DNA from: Beijerinckiaceae bacterium
GTDB taxonomy: Bacteria; Pseudomonadota; Alphaproteobacteria; Rhizobiales; Beijerinckiaceae
Assembly: GCA_025458025.1 (NCBI GenBank)
Contig: JALOTF010000006.1
Coordinates: 1 to 64,000 of the forward strand
DNA length: 64,000 bases
Direction: 5' to 3'
Shown: positions 31,301 to 38,663 of the stretch, in pieces
Numbering within the stretch: position 1 is the stretch's first letter
How the letters are laid out: every line of letters starts with the position of its first letter
Notes under the pieces: generated by a model
The model's database searches: none
What the model saw: only the letters and a program-made list of their open reading frames with translations
What the model was told of the DNA's origin: nothing
Program-made: the position numbers and the translations under genes

Positions 31301-31639
31301 GGCGAGCAGCCGCCACGCCCGGTTGCGGAAGGTGCTCAGGCTGATGGTGGTGAGGCTCCGCGCCGGCATGATGACCAGCGGCGGGATCGCCGTGACAAGT
31401 TCGAGAAATTCGGCAAGCGCGAGGATCGTCCGCAAGGCGAAAATCGTGGTGATCGCGGTGGCAAGCCGTTCCACAAGGGCGGACGCCCGGATCGCGAGAA
31501 CCGCGAGCGTGGGCCGGAACATCGCGTTTTTGCGACTAGCGGTCCCCAGCAGGGCCGCAAGGGCGAGAAGGCGGCGGACCCGGATTCGCCCTTCGCCAAG
31601 CTCGCGGCCCTCAAGGCGCAGCTCGAAGGCAAGAACTGA
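28382..31639 (+). CDS. Suv3-like superfamily 2 RNA helicase with long disordered tail
   Basis: 1085 residues from GTG 28382. Walker A is GPTNTGKT at residues 24-31, motif II is IDEVQLI (about residue 102), followed by TRNAQVAMFQAGEVDHIVATDAIGMGLNLEIGHVAF and QVAGRAGRAQEDGTFG (motifs V and VI). This is the Suv3/YpfR-type layout, whose mitochondrial relative unwinds RNA for degradation. From about residue 835 the protein turns into an Ala/Glu-rich acidic stretch, then from about 915 into an Arg/Gly/Pro-rich basic tail with RGDRRPNRGGNRPG and HDDQRRDRRDKFEKFGKRED, which resembles RNA-binding or degradosome scaffolds. The S4-domain gene follows after 6 bases. Confidence 0.87.
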   Translation: MTRPPSLAHSGPVGSGRGVTAVLGPTNTGKTHLAIERMLGHDSGLIGLPLRLLAREVYNRLVARAGVNAVALITGEEKIKPPNPRYWVSTVEAMPRDLVVSFVAIDEVQLIADADRGHVFTDAVLNRRGRSETMLLGAGTARALIERLLPGVTIATRPRLSKLSFAGEKKITRLPSRSAVIAFSAEEVYAIAELVRRQRGGAAVVMGSLSPRTRNAQVAMFQAGEVDHIVATDAIGMGLNLEIGHVAFASDRKFDGKRHRRLTPAEMAQVAGRAGRAQEDGTFGTTGRCAPFEEELVEAIEEHLFDPLTFAWWRNANLDFASLEKLEASLSRNAPQIDLIRAGKAEDEVTLDIASGRPGIRALASTRDGVRRLWDLCQLPDYRKVSPNIHADLVVSLYEPIMRKGAIDNDWFAREIRACDRLDGDIDTLAWRLAYMRTWSYCANRPDWLADPVHWQNVTRALEDRLSDALHEKLMQRFVDRRTSVLMRRLKENAIMDADVSPTGEVIVEGQNIGRLAGFRFTPDPNAEGQEAKALRAAASKALAGEIEARATRLSTANDDQITLSLDGIIRFIGEPIAVLQAGAKALEPRFLLLADDELAGLHREMAETRLGLWLKAHVTKHLGPLFALESGEGATGLARGIAFRLAENLGVLDRNAVSNDVRALDQNARGELRKLGVRFGAHHLFLPVLMKPGPRSLAAQLHVLFTGGDDSGLKEVSHLAYSGRTSIPVDPAIPGELYRIAGYRVAGPRAIRIDILERLADLIRPAIAYRPGVTEGEPPAGAADGDAFVVTGAMTSLVGAAGADFAEVLKALGYRSETRTGPAITVQIKRAVIAPMEPFKPAEAGAEGESTAETVEGDATEVVAAEPEAAPAEAEASVDVPVEVAAEEVPQPASDTMETSAAEAAAPAEPVAIEVWRMGRAERPQHRGDRRPNRGGNRPGQQAEGAPGERTGEPRRGPPPWKRGSKPGDARTGEQPPRPVAEGAQADGGEAPRRHDDQRRDRRDKFEKFGKREDRPQGENRGDRGGKPFHKGGRPDRENRERGPEHRVFATSGPQQGRKGEKAADPDSPFAKLAALKAQLEGKN

Positions 31640-31645
31640 GGCCGT

Positions 31646-32044
31646 ATGGCGCGACACGGGAACCGGGCTGAACCTTCGGGATCACCCCTTCCCGCGCGCC
31701 AGCGCATCGACCTTTTCATCTGGCATGCGCGCTTCCTGCGCACCCGTTCCGCCGCCGCCGATCTCGTGCGGAAAGGCCATGTGCGGGTGAATGCCCTGCG
31801 CATGACGCAACCCGGCCATTCGTTAAAGCCCGGCGACGTGCTGACCCTCGCGCTTCCCGGCCGGACCTGGATCATCCGTGTCGAAGGCTTCGCCGAGCGG
31901 CGTGGATCCTCGGAGGAGGGGCTGGCGCTCTACACCCGGCTTGATGGCGCCGGTGTTGATCAGGGACAATCGCTCTCTCGATTGGTCAAAGGAGAGCAAG
32001 CCTTTCCAAGCGAGGCTCTTGCCCCGAAGGCCAATCGGCATTAG
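31646..32044 (+). CDS. S4-domain RNA-binding protein (HslR-like)
   Basis: 132 residues. The S4 fold is clear: RIDLFIWHARFLRTRSAAADLVRKGHVRVNALRMTQPGHSLKPGDVLTLALPGRTWIIRV. E. coli Hsp15 (HslR) of this type binds stalled 50S subunits carrying nascent chains. It begins 6 bases after the helicase, which suggests shared RNA work. The C-terminal 40 residues are not conserved in type. Confidence 0.88.
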   Translation: MARHGNRAEPSGSPLPARQRIDLFIWHARFLRTRSAAADLVRKGHVRVNALRMTQPGHSLKPGDVLTLALPGRTWIIRVEGFAERRGSSEEGLALYTRLDGAGVDQGQSLSRLVKGEQAFPSEALAPKANRH

Positions 32045-32111
32045 CGAAGCAGAAAGCGCCTCGTATGTTCCCCCCGGGCCTTGAACCCGCGGTTCCAGAC
32101 GGAGAACGTTG

Positions 32112-32450
32112 ATGACCTATGTCGTCACCGAAAATTGCATCAAGTGCAAATACATGGATTGCGTGGAAGTCTGCCCGGTGGACTGCTTCTACGAGGGCGA
32201 GAACATGCTCGTCATCCATCCCGATGAATGCATCGATTGCGGCGTCTGCGAGCCGGAATGCCCGGCGGAAGCCATCAAGCCGGATACCGAGCCGGGCCTC
32301 GAGAGCTGGCTGAAGCTGAACTCGGACTATGCCAGCCAGTGGCCCAACATCACCATCAAGCGCGAAGCCCCTGGCGACGCCAAGGAATGGGATGGCAAGC
32401 CCGGCAAGTTCGAAGCGCATTTCTCGCCCAAGCCCGGCGAGGGCGACTGA
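32112..32450 (+). CDS. fdxA: 7Fe ferredoxin FdxA
   Basis: 112 residues. The start ATG 32112 follows GGAGA by 6 bases. The cysteines [17 protein letters not shown] and [12 protein letters not shown] give one [3Fe-4S] and one [4Fe-4S] cluster, as in the 7Fe ferredoxin II of Alphaproteobacteria. It is a soluble electron carrier. Between fdxA and carD there are 333 bases with a terminator; the order S4 protein, fdxA, carD, rpoH is conserved in Hyphomicrobiales. Confidence 0.96.
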   Translation: MTYVVTENCIKCKYMDCVEVCPVDCFYEGENMLVIHPDECIDCGVCEPECPAEAIKPDTEPGLESWLKLNSDYASQWPNITIKREAPGDAKEWDGKPGKFEAHFSPKPGEGD

Positions 32451-32783
32451 GCCTGTTAACCAATCGCCTTAACGGGGAAAGCCGGCGGCTGCGCTTGCTT
32501 TGATTTTCCCCGTTTTTCGTGCTATGCACAATCAACAGGCGATTTCGGTGGCATCCTCTTTGCGCCCACTTTTTTCACATTGAACGGATTCATCCGGCTC
32601 CAGCGTCTTCCGGGCGCGAGGGCCGGCTTTTCTGTCTCGTGAAGGGGCATGTCCTCCGCTTTGTCTGTTGAGCCCTCGGCTCCGGCGCTTCTGGCCCGGA
32701 GCCGGTCTTTGGTTTCGCGTGCGTGAAGCACGCCACTCTCGCCCCGCCCTCGCGAAAGCGGCGCGTGGCGACAAGAGGATGAA
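32451..32783. other. 333-base gene-free region: fdxA terminator and carD leader
   Basis: Contains the fdxA terminator (32471-32517) and, in its second half, two GC hairpins just before carD: 32677-32685 with 32696-32704 (9-base-pair stem, 10-base loop, then TCTTT) and 32717-32722 with 32728-32733. No gene is seen. The hairpins would sit in the 5' leader of the carD mRNA if the promoter is upstream of 32670. Confidence 0.55.
32471..32517 (+). terminator. Rho-independent terminator after fdxA
   Basis: AACGGGGAAA at 32471-32480 pairs with its complement at 32505-32514 over a 24-base loop that holds a small GC hairpin, followed by TTTTT. Confidence 0.75.
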
Positions 32784-33362
32784 ATGAGCACCAAGAAGAC
32801 GACGCAGCGGGATATTTTCAAGCCGGGCGAGTTCATCGTTTATCCGGCCCATGGTGTGGGCCAGGTGACGACGATCGAGGAGCAGGAAATCGCGGGCTTC
32901 AAGCTCGAACTGTTCGTGGTGAATTTCACGAAAGAGAAGATGACCCTGCGTGTTCCGGTGGCGAAAGCCGCGAGCGTGGGCATGCGCAAGCTTTCGGACG
33001 CTTCGGCCATCGCTAAGGCGCTCGACGTGCTTACCGGCCGTGCGCGCGTGAAGCGCACGATGTGGAGCCGCCGCGCCCAGGAATACGAAGCCAAGATCAA
33101 TTCGGGCGACCTCATCGCCGTGGCCGAGGTCGTGCGCGACCTCTATCGTTCGGAAGCCCAGCCGGAGCAGTCCTATTCCGAGCGCCAGCTGTTCGAGACC
33201 GCGCTTGCGCGCCTCGTGGACGAGATCGCGGCGGTGGATGGCTCCACCGAGACCGAAGCGATGAAGCGCGTCGAGACCAGCCTCGCCAAGGGGCCGCGCC
33301 GCACGCGTGGTGCTGACGCTACGGATGCTGACAACGACGACGCCAGCGACGAAGCGGCCTGA
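32784..33362 (+). CDS. carD: CarD-family transcriptional regulator
   Basis: 192 residues. The N-terminal RNA-polymerase-interacting Tudor-like domain reads FKPGEFIVYPAHGVGQVTTIEEQEIAG; the helical C-terminal DNA-contact domain contains RRAQEYEAKINSGDLIAVAEVVRDLYRSE. The last 25 residues are acidic and disordered. CarD binds RNA polymerase beta and stabilises open complexes, especially at rRNA promoters. ATG 32784 follows GAGGATGA. A strong terminator follows. Confidence 0.95.
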   Translation: MSTKKTTQRDIFKPGEFIVYPAHGVGQVTTIEEQEIAGFKLELFVVNFTKEKMTLRVPVAKAASVGMRKLSDASAIAKALDVLTGRARVKRTMWSRRAQEYEAKINSGDLIAVAEVVRDLYRSEAQPEQSYSERQLFETALARLVDEIAAVDGSTETEAMKRVETSLAKGPRRTRGADATDADNDDASDEAA

Positions 33363-33387
33363 GCCCTTCTGCCAAGGCAAGAATTCC

Positions 33388-33415
33388 AGGCCCGCTCTTA
33401 CCGGCGGGCCTTTTT
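33388..33415 (+). terminator. Rho-independent terminator of carD
   Basis: AGGCCCGC at 33388-33395 pairs with GCGGGCCT at 33404-33411 (8 base pairs, 8-base loop), followed by TTTTT. Confidence 0.9.
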
Positions 33416-33542
33416 CGTGCCGATTTCAAGGGGGATGCGCCAATTGTGCAAATCGCCTTTGGAAAGAATCCGTTAGCCGCTGTGATCCGGCCGCACAGCC
33501 TCCTCGTAATGCCATAAAACAAGTGACACGGGGAGGTCACAT

Positions 33543-34421
33543 ATGGCGCAGCTCGTTGGAGTTCGTCGGTCTTTTGTCCGGGCGGCAATGGACGCCCCAT
33601 TCCTGACGCGGGAAAATGAGCACGCTTTGGCTGTGCGCTGGCGCGACCATCAGGACAAGGATGCACTCCACCAGCTGACAACCGCGCATATGCGTCTCGT
33701 CATCGCGATTGCCGCGCGCTTCCGGAATTACGGTCTCCCCGTGTCCGATCTCATTCAGGAAGGCCATGTGGGCCTGCTAGAAGCCGCGGCGCGGTTTGAG
33801 CCCGACCGTGAGGTCCGATTCTCCACCTATGCCACCTGGTGGATCCGTGCTTCTATTCAAGACTTCGTGCTCCGTAACTGGTCGATTGTCCGCGGCGGCA
33901 CCAGCTCGGCCCAGAAGGCCCTGTTCTTTAACCTGCGCCGCCTGCGTCTGCGCATTCTCCAGAAGGCCGACGGCGATCCGAATGTCGATGTGCATGCTGA
34001 GATCGCGGCGGCCGTAGGGGTACAAAAAGCCGATGTGATGGCCATGGAGGCCCGGCTTTCGGCGCCCGATATGTCGCTGCATGCTCCGGTTTCCGAGGAG
34101 GATTCTTCCGATTCCGTCCGCCTGGATTTCTTCGCGGATGACAAGCCGCTGCCGGATGAACTGGTCGGCGACCAGATCGACACCGAGCGCCGGCATGACT
34201 GGCTGCAATCGGCGCTGACCGTGCTCTCCGAGCGTGAATTGCGCATCCTGCGTGAGCGTCGCCTGTCGGAAGATGGCGAGACGCTTGAGGCGCTGGGCAC
34301 CAAACTCGGCATCTCGAAGGAGCGCGTGCGTCAGATCGAGAACCGCGCGCTGGAAAAGCTGAAGAAAGCGCTGATCGAGCGCAACCCGCGCTTCGCCGAG
34401 GCCGCAGCCATTTCGGGCTGA
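33543..34421 (+). CDS. rpoH: RNA polymerase sigma factor RpoH (sigma-32 family)
   Basis: 292 residues. Region 2 (AHMRLVIAIAARFRNYGLPVSDLIQEGHVGLLEAAARFEPDREVRFSTYATWWIRASIQDFVLRNWSIVR) and region 4 (ESLEALG-type LEALGTKLGISKERVRQIENRALEKLKKAL) are complete. The RpoH box-like segment lies between. It directs heat-shock or oxidative-stress transcription. Its place after carD and its sequence suit the RpoH2-type copy of Hyphomicrobiales, but separating RpoH1 from RpoH2 needs a tree. ATG 33543 has GGGGAGG 6-12 bases upstream. No EcfG-type promoter was recognised. Confidence 0.93.
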   Translation: MAQLVGVRRSFVRAAMDAPFLTRENEHALAVRWRDHQDKDALHQLTTAHMRLVIAIAARFRNYGLPVSDLIQEGHVGLLEAAARFEPDREVRFSTYATWWIRASIQDFVLRNWSIVRGGTSSAQKALFFNLRRLRLRILQKADGDPNVDVHAEIAAAVGVQKADVMAMEARLSAPDMSLHAPVSEEDSSDSVRLDFFADDKPLPDELVGDQIDTERRHDWLQSALTVLSERELRILRERRLSEDGETLEALGTKLGISKERVRQIENRALEKLKKALIERNPRFAEAAAISG

Positions 34422-34429
34422 GGCTGTCT

Positions 34430-35992
34430 TCAGCCGCCCGTGATGATCTTGTAGAATTGGCCGGGCGTGAGCATGTCGTCCGGCGTCAGCCCATTGAGCA
34501 CATAGAAACGCTCGAGTCCTTGCGGTACATTGCTCATATGGTTCGCAACGAGGTCTTCCGGGCGGTTCCCGGCGCGGGCCATCATGAGGCCAAGCCTCTG
34601 GCCACGCAGGCCTTTCGCCTCATCCTCGGTGAGCTGACGGAAGCTTTTCGCCACGTTCATGAAGCGCTGGTCAGCCTCGGCGCTAAAATTCTGCGCGGCG
34701 AAGATGAAGCGGAACACATTTTCGCCCACGCGGATGAGCACCACACGGAAGGTCCAGTCCGGCCCGCGCGCAAGGCCCATCGCGGCAGGCAGGCTGCCGA
34801 TTGTCATCTCGTTGAGGTCGGTGATCGGAATGCCCTCGATCGGGTTCAGCGCGAGAAGGGCGCTCAAGGTGCGATCTGGCTCGCCGCGCGAGGAATCGAG
34901 CCGCAGCGCCTCGTTCCCACCCTGCGAAACGCCGAGCACCGCGTGGGGTGAGTTCTCCAGCGCGAATCCCTCCGGCGCATCGAAGGTGAAGCGCAGGCGC
35001 GGATGCAGGAAGGAGCGGCCACGAATGAGGCCCTGATTGGCATCCTCGCCATAGGCGATGCCATTGATGGCCTGCAGCCATTGTGTGCGGTTGGCCTCGC
35101 CCACGCCCGGCGCGCCGAACTGGCGGGCAACCGCAATGGCCTTGTCGAGCCGTTCGGGCGTCGTTGGGTGCGTGGCAAGAATGTCGTTCGGCTCGCTCCC
35201 GGCCGTGTGGTCATCCATGCGGGTGCGCATGCGGCTGGTGCGATCAAGTGCCACGAGAAAGCGCACCGCGCCATGGGCCTCGAAACCGGCTTTCGCGATA
35301 GCGCGCACGCCGAGTTCGTCGGCATCGATCTCCTGTTGGCGGGAGAAGCTTGCCAGCGCGATCTTGCTCTGGTCGCGCATCAGGCGGCTCGTGCCGGGAT
35401 TGGCGAGCACCTCTTGATGCACGCGGCTGACGAGCACCGAGCGGCTTTCCAGCTCCGCGCGCTCCATCGCGTGCCGTCCCGTGACATGCGCGATCTCATG
35501 CGCAATGACGGAAGCGGCTTCTGCCGTGTCATTCGCGAGGGCGAGCAGGCCGCGCGTCACATAGACATAGCCATTGGGCAGCGCGAAGGCGTTGACGCTG
35601 GGTGAATTGAGGATCGTCACCCGGTAGGTTTCGTTCGGCCGATCCGAGACAAGGCGCAAGCGATTGGCGATCTCGCTCAGCAAGGCCTGAAGACGCGGCG
35701 CGCGGTATTCGCCACCGAAGCTGCGGATGAGGCGCTGATGCTCGCGCTCCAGCGCAGAGCCCGGCTCCAGCATGGGCATGGTGCCGGGCAGTTCCACGCG
35801 CGCCGGCTCATCCATCGAAATGGGGATGGTGTCACTGACGCATGCCGAAAGAAGCCCCGCAAGCACGAGCGTGGCGGCCACGCGGGAAAGCGGGGCGAGA
35901 GGATAGGGTCTAGGCAGGGTCGTCAGGAGCATGAAACCGCGAGGCGCCCGGAAAATACGGCTCTCTGTAGCCTGAAGCGGTGATTGTGTCAT
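34430..35992 (-). CDS. M48-family metalloprotease, probable lipoprotein
   Basis: 520 residues from ATG 35992, whose ATGA overlaps the stop of the upstream gene. The zinc-protease motif is VIAHEIAHVTGRHAME, with the third ligand in RQQEIDADELG. A lipobox LSAC follows a hydrophobic stretch at residues 38-55, so the mature protein is probably anchored in the outer membrane; a start at 35932 (MLLTTLPRPYPLAPL) would give a more classic lipoprotein signal. The C-terminal 200 residues form a second domain (FTFDAPEGFALENSP...) and a LysM-like end. Such BepA/YfgC-like proteases act in envelope quality control. It is convergent with rpoH, 8 bases apart. Confidence 0.88.
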   Translation of the reverse strand: MTQSPLQATESRIFRAPRGFMLLTTLPRPYPLAPLSRVAATLVLAGLLSACVSDTIPISMDEPARVELPGTMPMLEPGSALEREHQRLIRSFGGEYRAPRLQALLSEIANRLRLVSDRPNETYRVTILNSPSVNAFALPNGYVYVTRGLLALANDTAEAASVIAHEIAHVTGRHAMERAELESRSVLVSRVHQEVLANPGTSRLMRDQSKIALASFSRQQEIDADELGVRAIAKAGFEAHGAVRFLVALDRTSRMRTRMDDHTAGSEPNDILATHPTTPERLDKAIAVARQFGAPGVGEANRTQWLQAINGIAYGEDANQGLIRGRSFLHPRLRFTFDAPEGFALENSPHAVLGVSQGGNEALRLDSSRGEPDRTLSALLALNPIEGIPITDLNEMTIGSLPAAMGLARGPDWTFRVVLIRVGENVFRFIFAAQNFSAEADQRFMNVAKSFRQLTEDEAKGLRGQRLGLMMARAGNRPEDLVANHMSNVPQGLERFYVLNGLTPDDMLTPGQFYKIITGG

Positions 35993-36774
35993 CGCTGTGG
36001 TGCGGTTTCGGTCTTTTCGAGCGTCGAAAGATGATCCGCACTGTCGAGCCGCGAGCGGCGCAGGCCTTCGCGCGCGACAAGAAAGCGAATCACCGCGCGC
36101 TGGCCTGCCAGCTTTTCCGGTGTTTGGCCTCGTTGCGTGAGCGCGGAAATGGTCGCGGATGTCGCTGAAAGCGACGGGCCGGTGCGGCCCGCCCCCCGGA
36201 TGTTGAGGAAGAAGATCTCGCGCCACGGGCGAACTGCCGAGATGGTCCAGATCACCACCATGCGTCGTCCCGCATGGCGGCCGGGATCGCCCTCGATGGT
36301 CGCGAGGCGCTGCGCCTGCACGCGCGGCGCCCAATGCCCGCGCCGCTCGCGGATCGCAATGGCCTCATGGGTGAGGAGTTCCTCCCAGCAATGGCCCGTT
36401 GCATCGGGCCAGCCCGGCACAAGGCCGGCTTCGACCATGCCCGCCTGCAACCAGAAGGGCGGGAGCGTCGAATCAGGCTCTTGGACGAAAAGATAGGCGG
36501 GCGTGGCGCCCCAGCGATCCGGCGGGGCGACCGCCTTCCAGCTCACGCGCTGGCCGTGCAGGGATTCCGTGAGCCCCTTCGCGAGCTTCGCGCGCATGTT
36601 GGGTTCGAGGTGATCTGGCCAGACGATGTTCGCGAGCTTCAGGGCCGGCCCTTCCGCGAGGGTGAGTGTGCCATCGGCATCGATTCGCTGGATATTCGCC
36701 GGCAGGGCCGCCTCCGGCGTGCAGGCACGGGGCGTGACGGATTGCCCCAGCGCGAACCCTGCGGTGAAGAGCAC
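35989..36774 (-). CDS. Thermonuclease (SNase)-like exported protein
   Basis: 261 residues if started at GTG 36774, which opens into a short signal-like segment (VLFTAGFALGQSVTP). The body resembles the staphylococcal-nuclease fold: IQRIDADGTLTLAEGPALKLANIVWPDHL, then LQAGMVEAGLVPGWP, CWEELLTHEAIAIRERRGHWA. The strongly acidic catalytic residues of true nucleases are not obvious, so it may be a non-catalytic relative. The frame is open far beyond, but the tRNA gene at 36843 limits it, and the exact start is unsure. It is coupled to the M48 gene by a 4-base overlap. Confidence 0.65.
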   Translation of the reverse strand: MLFTAGFALGQSVTPRACTPEAALPANIQRIDADGTLTLAEGPALKLANIVWPDHLEPNMRAKLAKGLTESLHGQRVSWKAVAPPDRWGATPAYLFVQEPDSTLPPFWLQAGMVEAGLVPGWPDATGHCWEELLTHEAIAIRERRGHWAPRVQAQRLATIEGDPGRHAGRRMVVIWTISAVRPWREIFFLNIRGAGRTGPSLSATSATISALTQRGQTPEKLAGQRAVIRFLVAREGLRRSRLDSADHLSTLEKTETAPQR

Positions 36775-36842
36775 TGCGACCCATGGGCGCAGGAGAGGGA
36801 TGCATCCGCCGCGAAAACCTGCTAGGAGCGCTCGACCGGAAA

Positions 36843-36919
36843 GGTCCCGTAGCTCAGCAGGATAGAGCGGCAGTTTCCTAAACTGTAGGCCACAGGTTCG
36901 AATCCTGTCGGGATCGCCA
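36843..36919 (+). tRNA. tRNA-Arg (anticodon CCT)
   Basis: A 77-base cloverleaf including an encoded CCA. Acceptor stem GGTCCCG pairs with CGGGATC (one G-T pair); D arm GCTC/GAGC; anticodon stem 36870-36874 with 36882-36886; anticodon CCT at 36877-36879; T arm ACAGG-TTCGAAT-CCTGT. It reads AGG codons. It lies between the SNase-like gene and the ugp operon, on the plus strand. Confidence 0.95.
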
Positions 36920-36984
36920 ATTCTCGTGCCGTTTCCGTCGAACCTGTGGTTGGTCTTGCCCGTCATCGCCAGAGCTCGACGGGT

Positions 36985-37009
36985 GGTTCGAATCCTGTCG
37001 GGATCGCCA
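36985..37009 (+). repeat. 25-base duplicate of the tRNA-Arg 3' end (att-like)
   Basis: Bases 36985-37009 are identical to 36895-36919, covering the T loop, the 3' half of the T and acceptor stems and CCA. The copies are 90 bases apart. Duplication of a tRNA 3' end is the mark of phage or island attachment sites, but here only 65 bases lie between the copies, with no integrase in the window. Confidence 0.85.
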
Positions 37010-37159
37010 GCTTCGGCTTCTGGGCCTTTCAGCCAGACGCCTTCTTGCAAATTTGCCAATATTTCTACGGCCTGCCCCCGGGGTTCTGTTTCGGAAGCTA
37101 GTGCAGTGCCCGCGAAACTCTGCTGTTTTGCTGCCCTGTTGCCGGCGAAGAATGCCCCC

Positions 37160-37199
37160 TTGTCATCGTCCGGACATTGTTCTTTCATGAACCTGTTGC
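37160..37199 (+). promoter_or_regulatory. PHO-box-like repeats upstream of ugpB
   Basis: Four 7-base units spaced exactly 11 bases apart: TTGTCAT (37160), CGGACAT (37171), CTTTCAT (37182) and CTGTTGC (37193). They match the PhoB repeat CTGTCAT at 6, 5, 6 and 4 positions. They lie 75 to 114 bases before the ugpB start. ugp operons belong to the phosphate-starvation regulon in other bacteria, which supports the assignment. Confidence 0.6.
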
Positions 37200-37273
37200 C
37201 GACCCTGCGGATAAGCGCGGCCTGAAGACGCCGCGTGACGAAGTGAGACAGGGCGGCCAAGGAGGATTGCTTC

Positions 37274-38596
37274 ATGAATATCAATCGTCGTCTCCTCTGC
37301 GGAGCGGCCTTCGCGCTTTCAGCTCTCGCAACCACGCCGGCTTTCGCGCAGGTCGAGCTGCAATGGTGGCATGCCATGACGGGCGCCAACAACGACGTCA
37401 TCGTGCGCCTCGCCGAAGAGTTCAACCAGAGCCAGAAGGAATTCAAGGTCGTCCCGACCTACAAGGGTTCCTATCCGGATACGCTGAATGCCGGCATCGC
37501 CGCCTTCCGCGCGGGCAATGCGCCGCATATCCTTCAGGTCTTCGAGGTGGGCACCGCTACGATGATGGGCGCCAAGGGCGCGATCAAGCCGGTGCAGGAC
37601 CTCATGAAGGAAGCCGGTGAAACCTTCGATCCGAAGAGCTATCTCCCGGCTATCACGGGTTATTATTCCACGGTGAAGGGCGAGATGCTCTCCTTCCCGT
37701 TCAACTCATCCTCGGCGGTGATGTGGATCAACAAGGACCAGTTCCGGAAGGCCGGGCTCGACCCCGACAAGCCGCCGAAGACCTGGCCGGAAGTGTTCGA
37801 GGCTGCCAAGAAGCTCAAGACCGTGAGCCCTACCTGCGGTTTCTCGTCGGCTTGGATCACCTGGCTCAACATCGAGCAGCTTGGCGCCTGGCACAACACG
37901 CCGATCGGCAGCAAAGCGAACGGCATGGACGGCTTCGACACCACGTTCCAGATCAACCAGCCGCTCTTCGTGCGCCACCTGCAGAACCTGATGGACCTGC
38001 AGAAGGACAAGACCTTCGATTATTCGGGCCGCACGAACACGGGTGAGGGACGCTTCACCTCGGGCGAATGCCCGCTGTTCCTCACGTCTTCGGCCTTCTT
38101 CGGCAATGTGAAGGCGAATGCGAAGTTCGAATGGACCAACGCCGTGATGCCGTATTACCCGGATGTCGCCGGCGCGCCGCAGAATTCGATCATCGGCGGG
38201 GCCTCGCTCTGGGTGATGGGCGGCAAGAAGGCGGATGAATACAAGGGTGTCGCGAAGTTCTTCACGTTCCTCTCGAATGTGGACCGCCAGGTGAAGCTGC
38301 ACACGGAATCGGGCTATCTCCCGATCACTAAGGCGGCCTACGAGAAGGTGAAGGCCTCGGGCTTCTACCAGCAGAATCCGCATCTCGAGACGCCGCTCAT
38401 CCAGCTCAACAACAAGGAACCGACCGAGAATTCCCGTGGCCTGCGCTTCGGTGGTCTCGTGCAGATCCGCGACATGTGGGCCGAGGAATACGAGGCTGCG
38501 CTGACCGGCAAGAAGACGGCGAAGGAAGCGATGGACGCTGCGGTGAGCCGTGGCAACGAAGTTTTGCGCCAGTTCGAGCGCACGGTTTCGCGCTAA
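37274..38596 (+). CDS. ugpB: sn-Glycerol-3-phosphate ABC transporter, substrate-binding protein
   Basis: 440 residues with a signal peptide (MNINRRLLCGAAFALSALATTPAFAQ). The mature N-terminus VELQWWHAMTGANNDVIVRLAEEFNQSQKEFKVVPTYKGSYPDTLNAGIAAFRAGNAPHILQVFEVGTATMM is characteristic of UgpB. It binds glycerol-3-phosphate or glycerophosphodiesters in the periplasm and feeds UgpA, UgpE and UgpC. It is the first gene of the operon, behind a PHO-box-like repeat and with AAGGAGG as ribosome site. A hairpin follows the stop codon. Confidence 0.95.
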   Translation: MNINRRLLCGAAFALSALATTPAFAQVELQWWHAMTGANNDVIVRLAEEFNQSQKEFKVVPTYKGSYPDTLNAGIAAFRAGNAPHILQVFEVGTATMMGAKGAIKPVQDLMKEAGETFDPKSYLPAITGYYSTVKGEMLSFPFNSSSAVMWINKDQFRKAGLDPDKPPKTWPEVFEAAKKLKTVSPTCGFSSAWITWLNIEQLGAWHNTPIGSKANGMDGFDTTFQINQPLFVRHLQNLMDLQKDKTFDYSGRTNTGEGRFTSGECPLFLTSSAFFGNVKANAKFEWTNAVMPYYPDVAGAPQNSIIGGASLWVMGGKKADEYKGVAKFFTFLSNVDRQVKLHTESGYLPITKAAYEKVKASGFYQQNPHLETPLIQLNNKEPTENSRGLRFGGLVQIRDMWAEEYEAALTGKKTAKEAMDAAVSRGNEVLRQFERTVSR

Positions 38597-38609
38597 TTCC
38601 TGAAATTTG

Positions 38610-38636
38610 CGGCCGGGCGACACAAGTGCCCGGCCG
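38610..38636 (+). promoter_or_regulatory. Intercistronic hairpin between ugpB and ugpA
   Basis: A perfect 9-base-pair GC stem (38610-38618 with 38628-38636) with a 9-base loop, followed only by GTTTC-like sequence and no long T run. Such hairpins after binding-protein genes usually protect the upstream mRNA part or cause partial termination, raising binding-protein level over the permeases. Confidence 0.6.
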
Positions 38637-38663
38637 TTTCATCTCGCGGGGGAGGGGTGAGGC

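Larger units (their letters stand above)
36920..37273. other. 354-base gene-free region with tRNA fragment and PHO-box-like repeats
   Basis: Holds a second copy of the tRNA-Arg 3' end (36985-37009) and the PHO-box-like repeats (37160-37199) listed separately. No gene is seen; frames open here are shadows with no start signal. Confidence 0.6.

Noticed and set aside
34430-36334. Longer M48 protease with 114 extra N-terminal residues
   Set aside because: The extra part is antisense-like Arg/Pro/His-rich reading inside the SNase-like gene; the ATGA overlap at 35989-35992 gives a coupled start.
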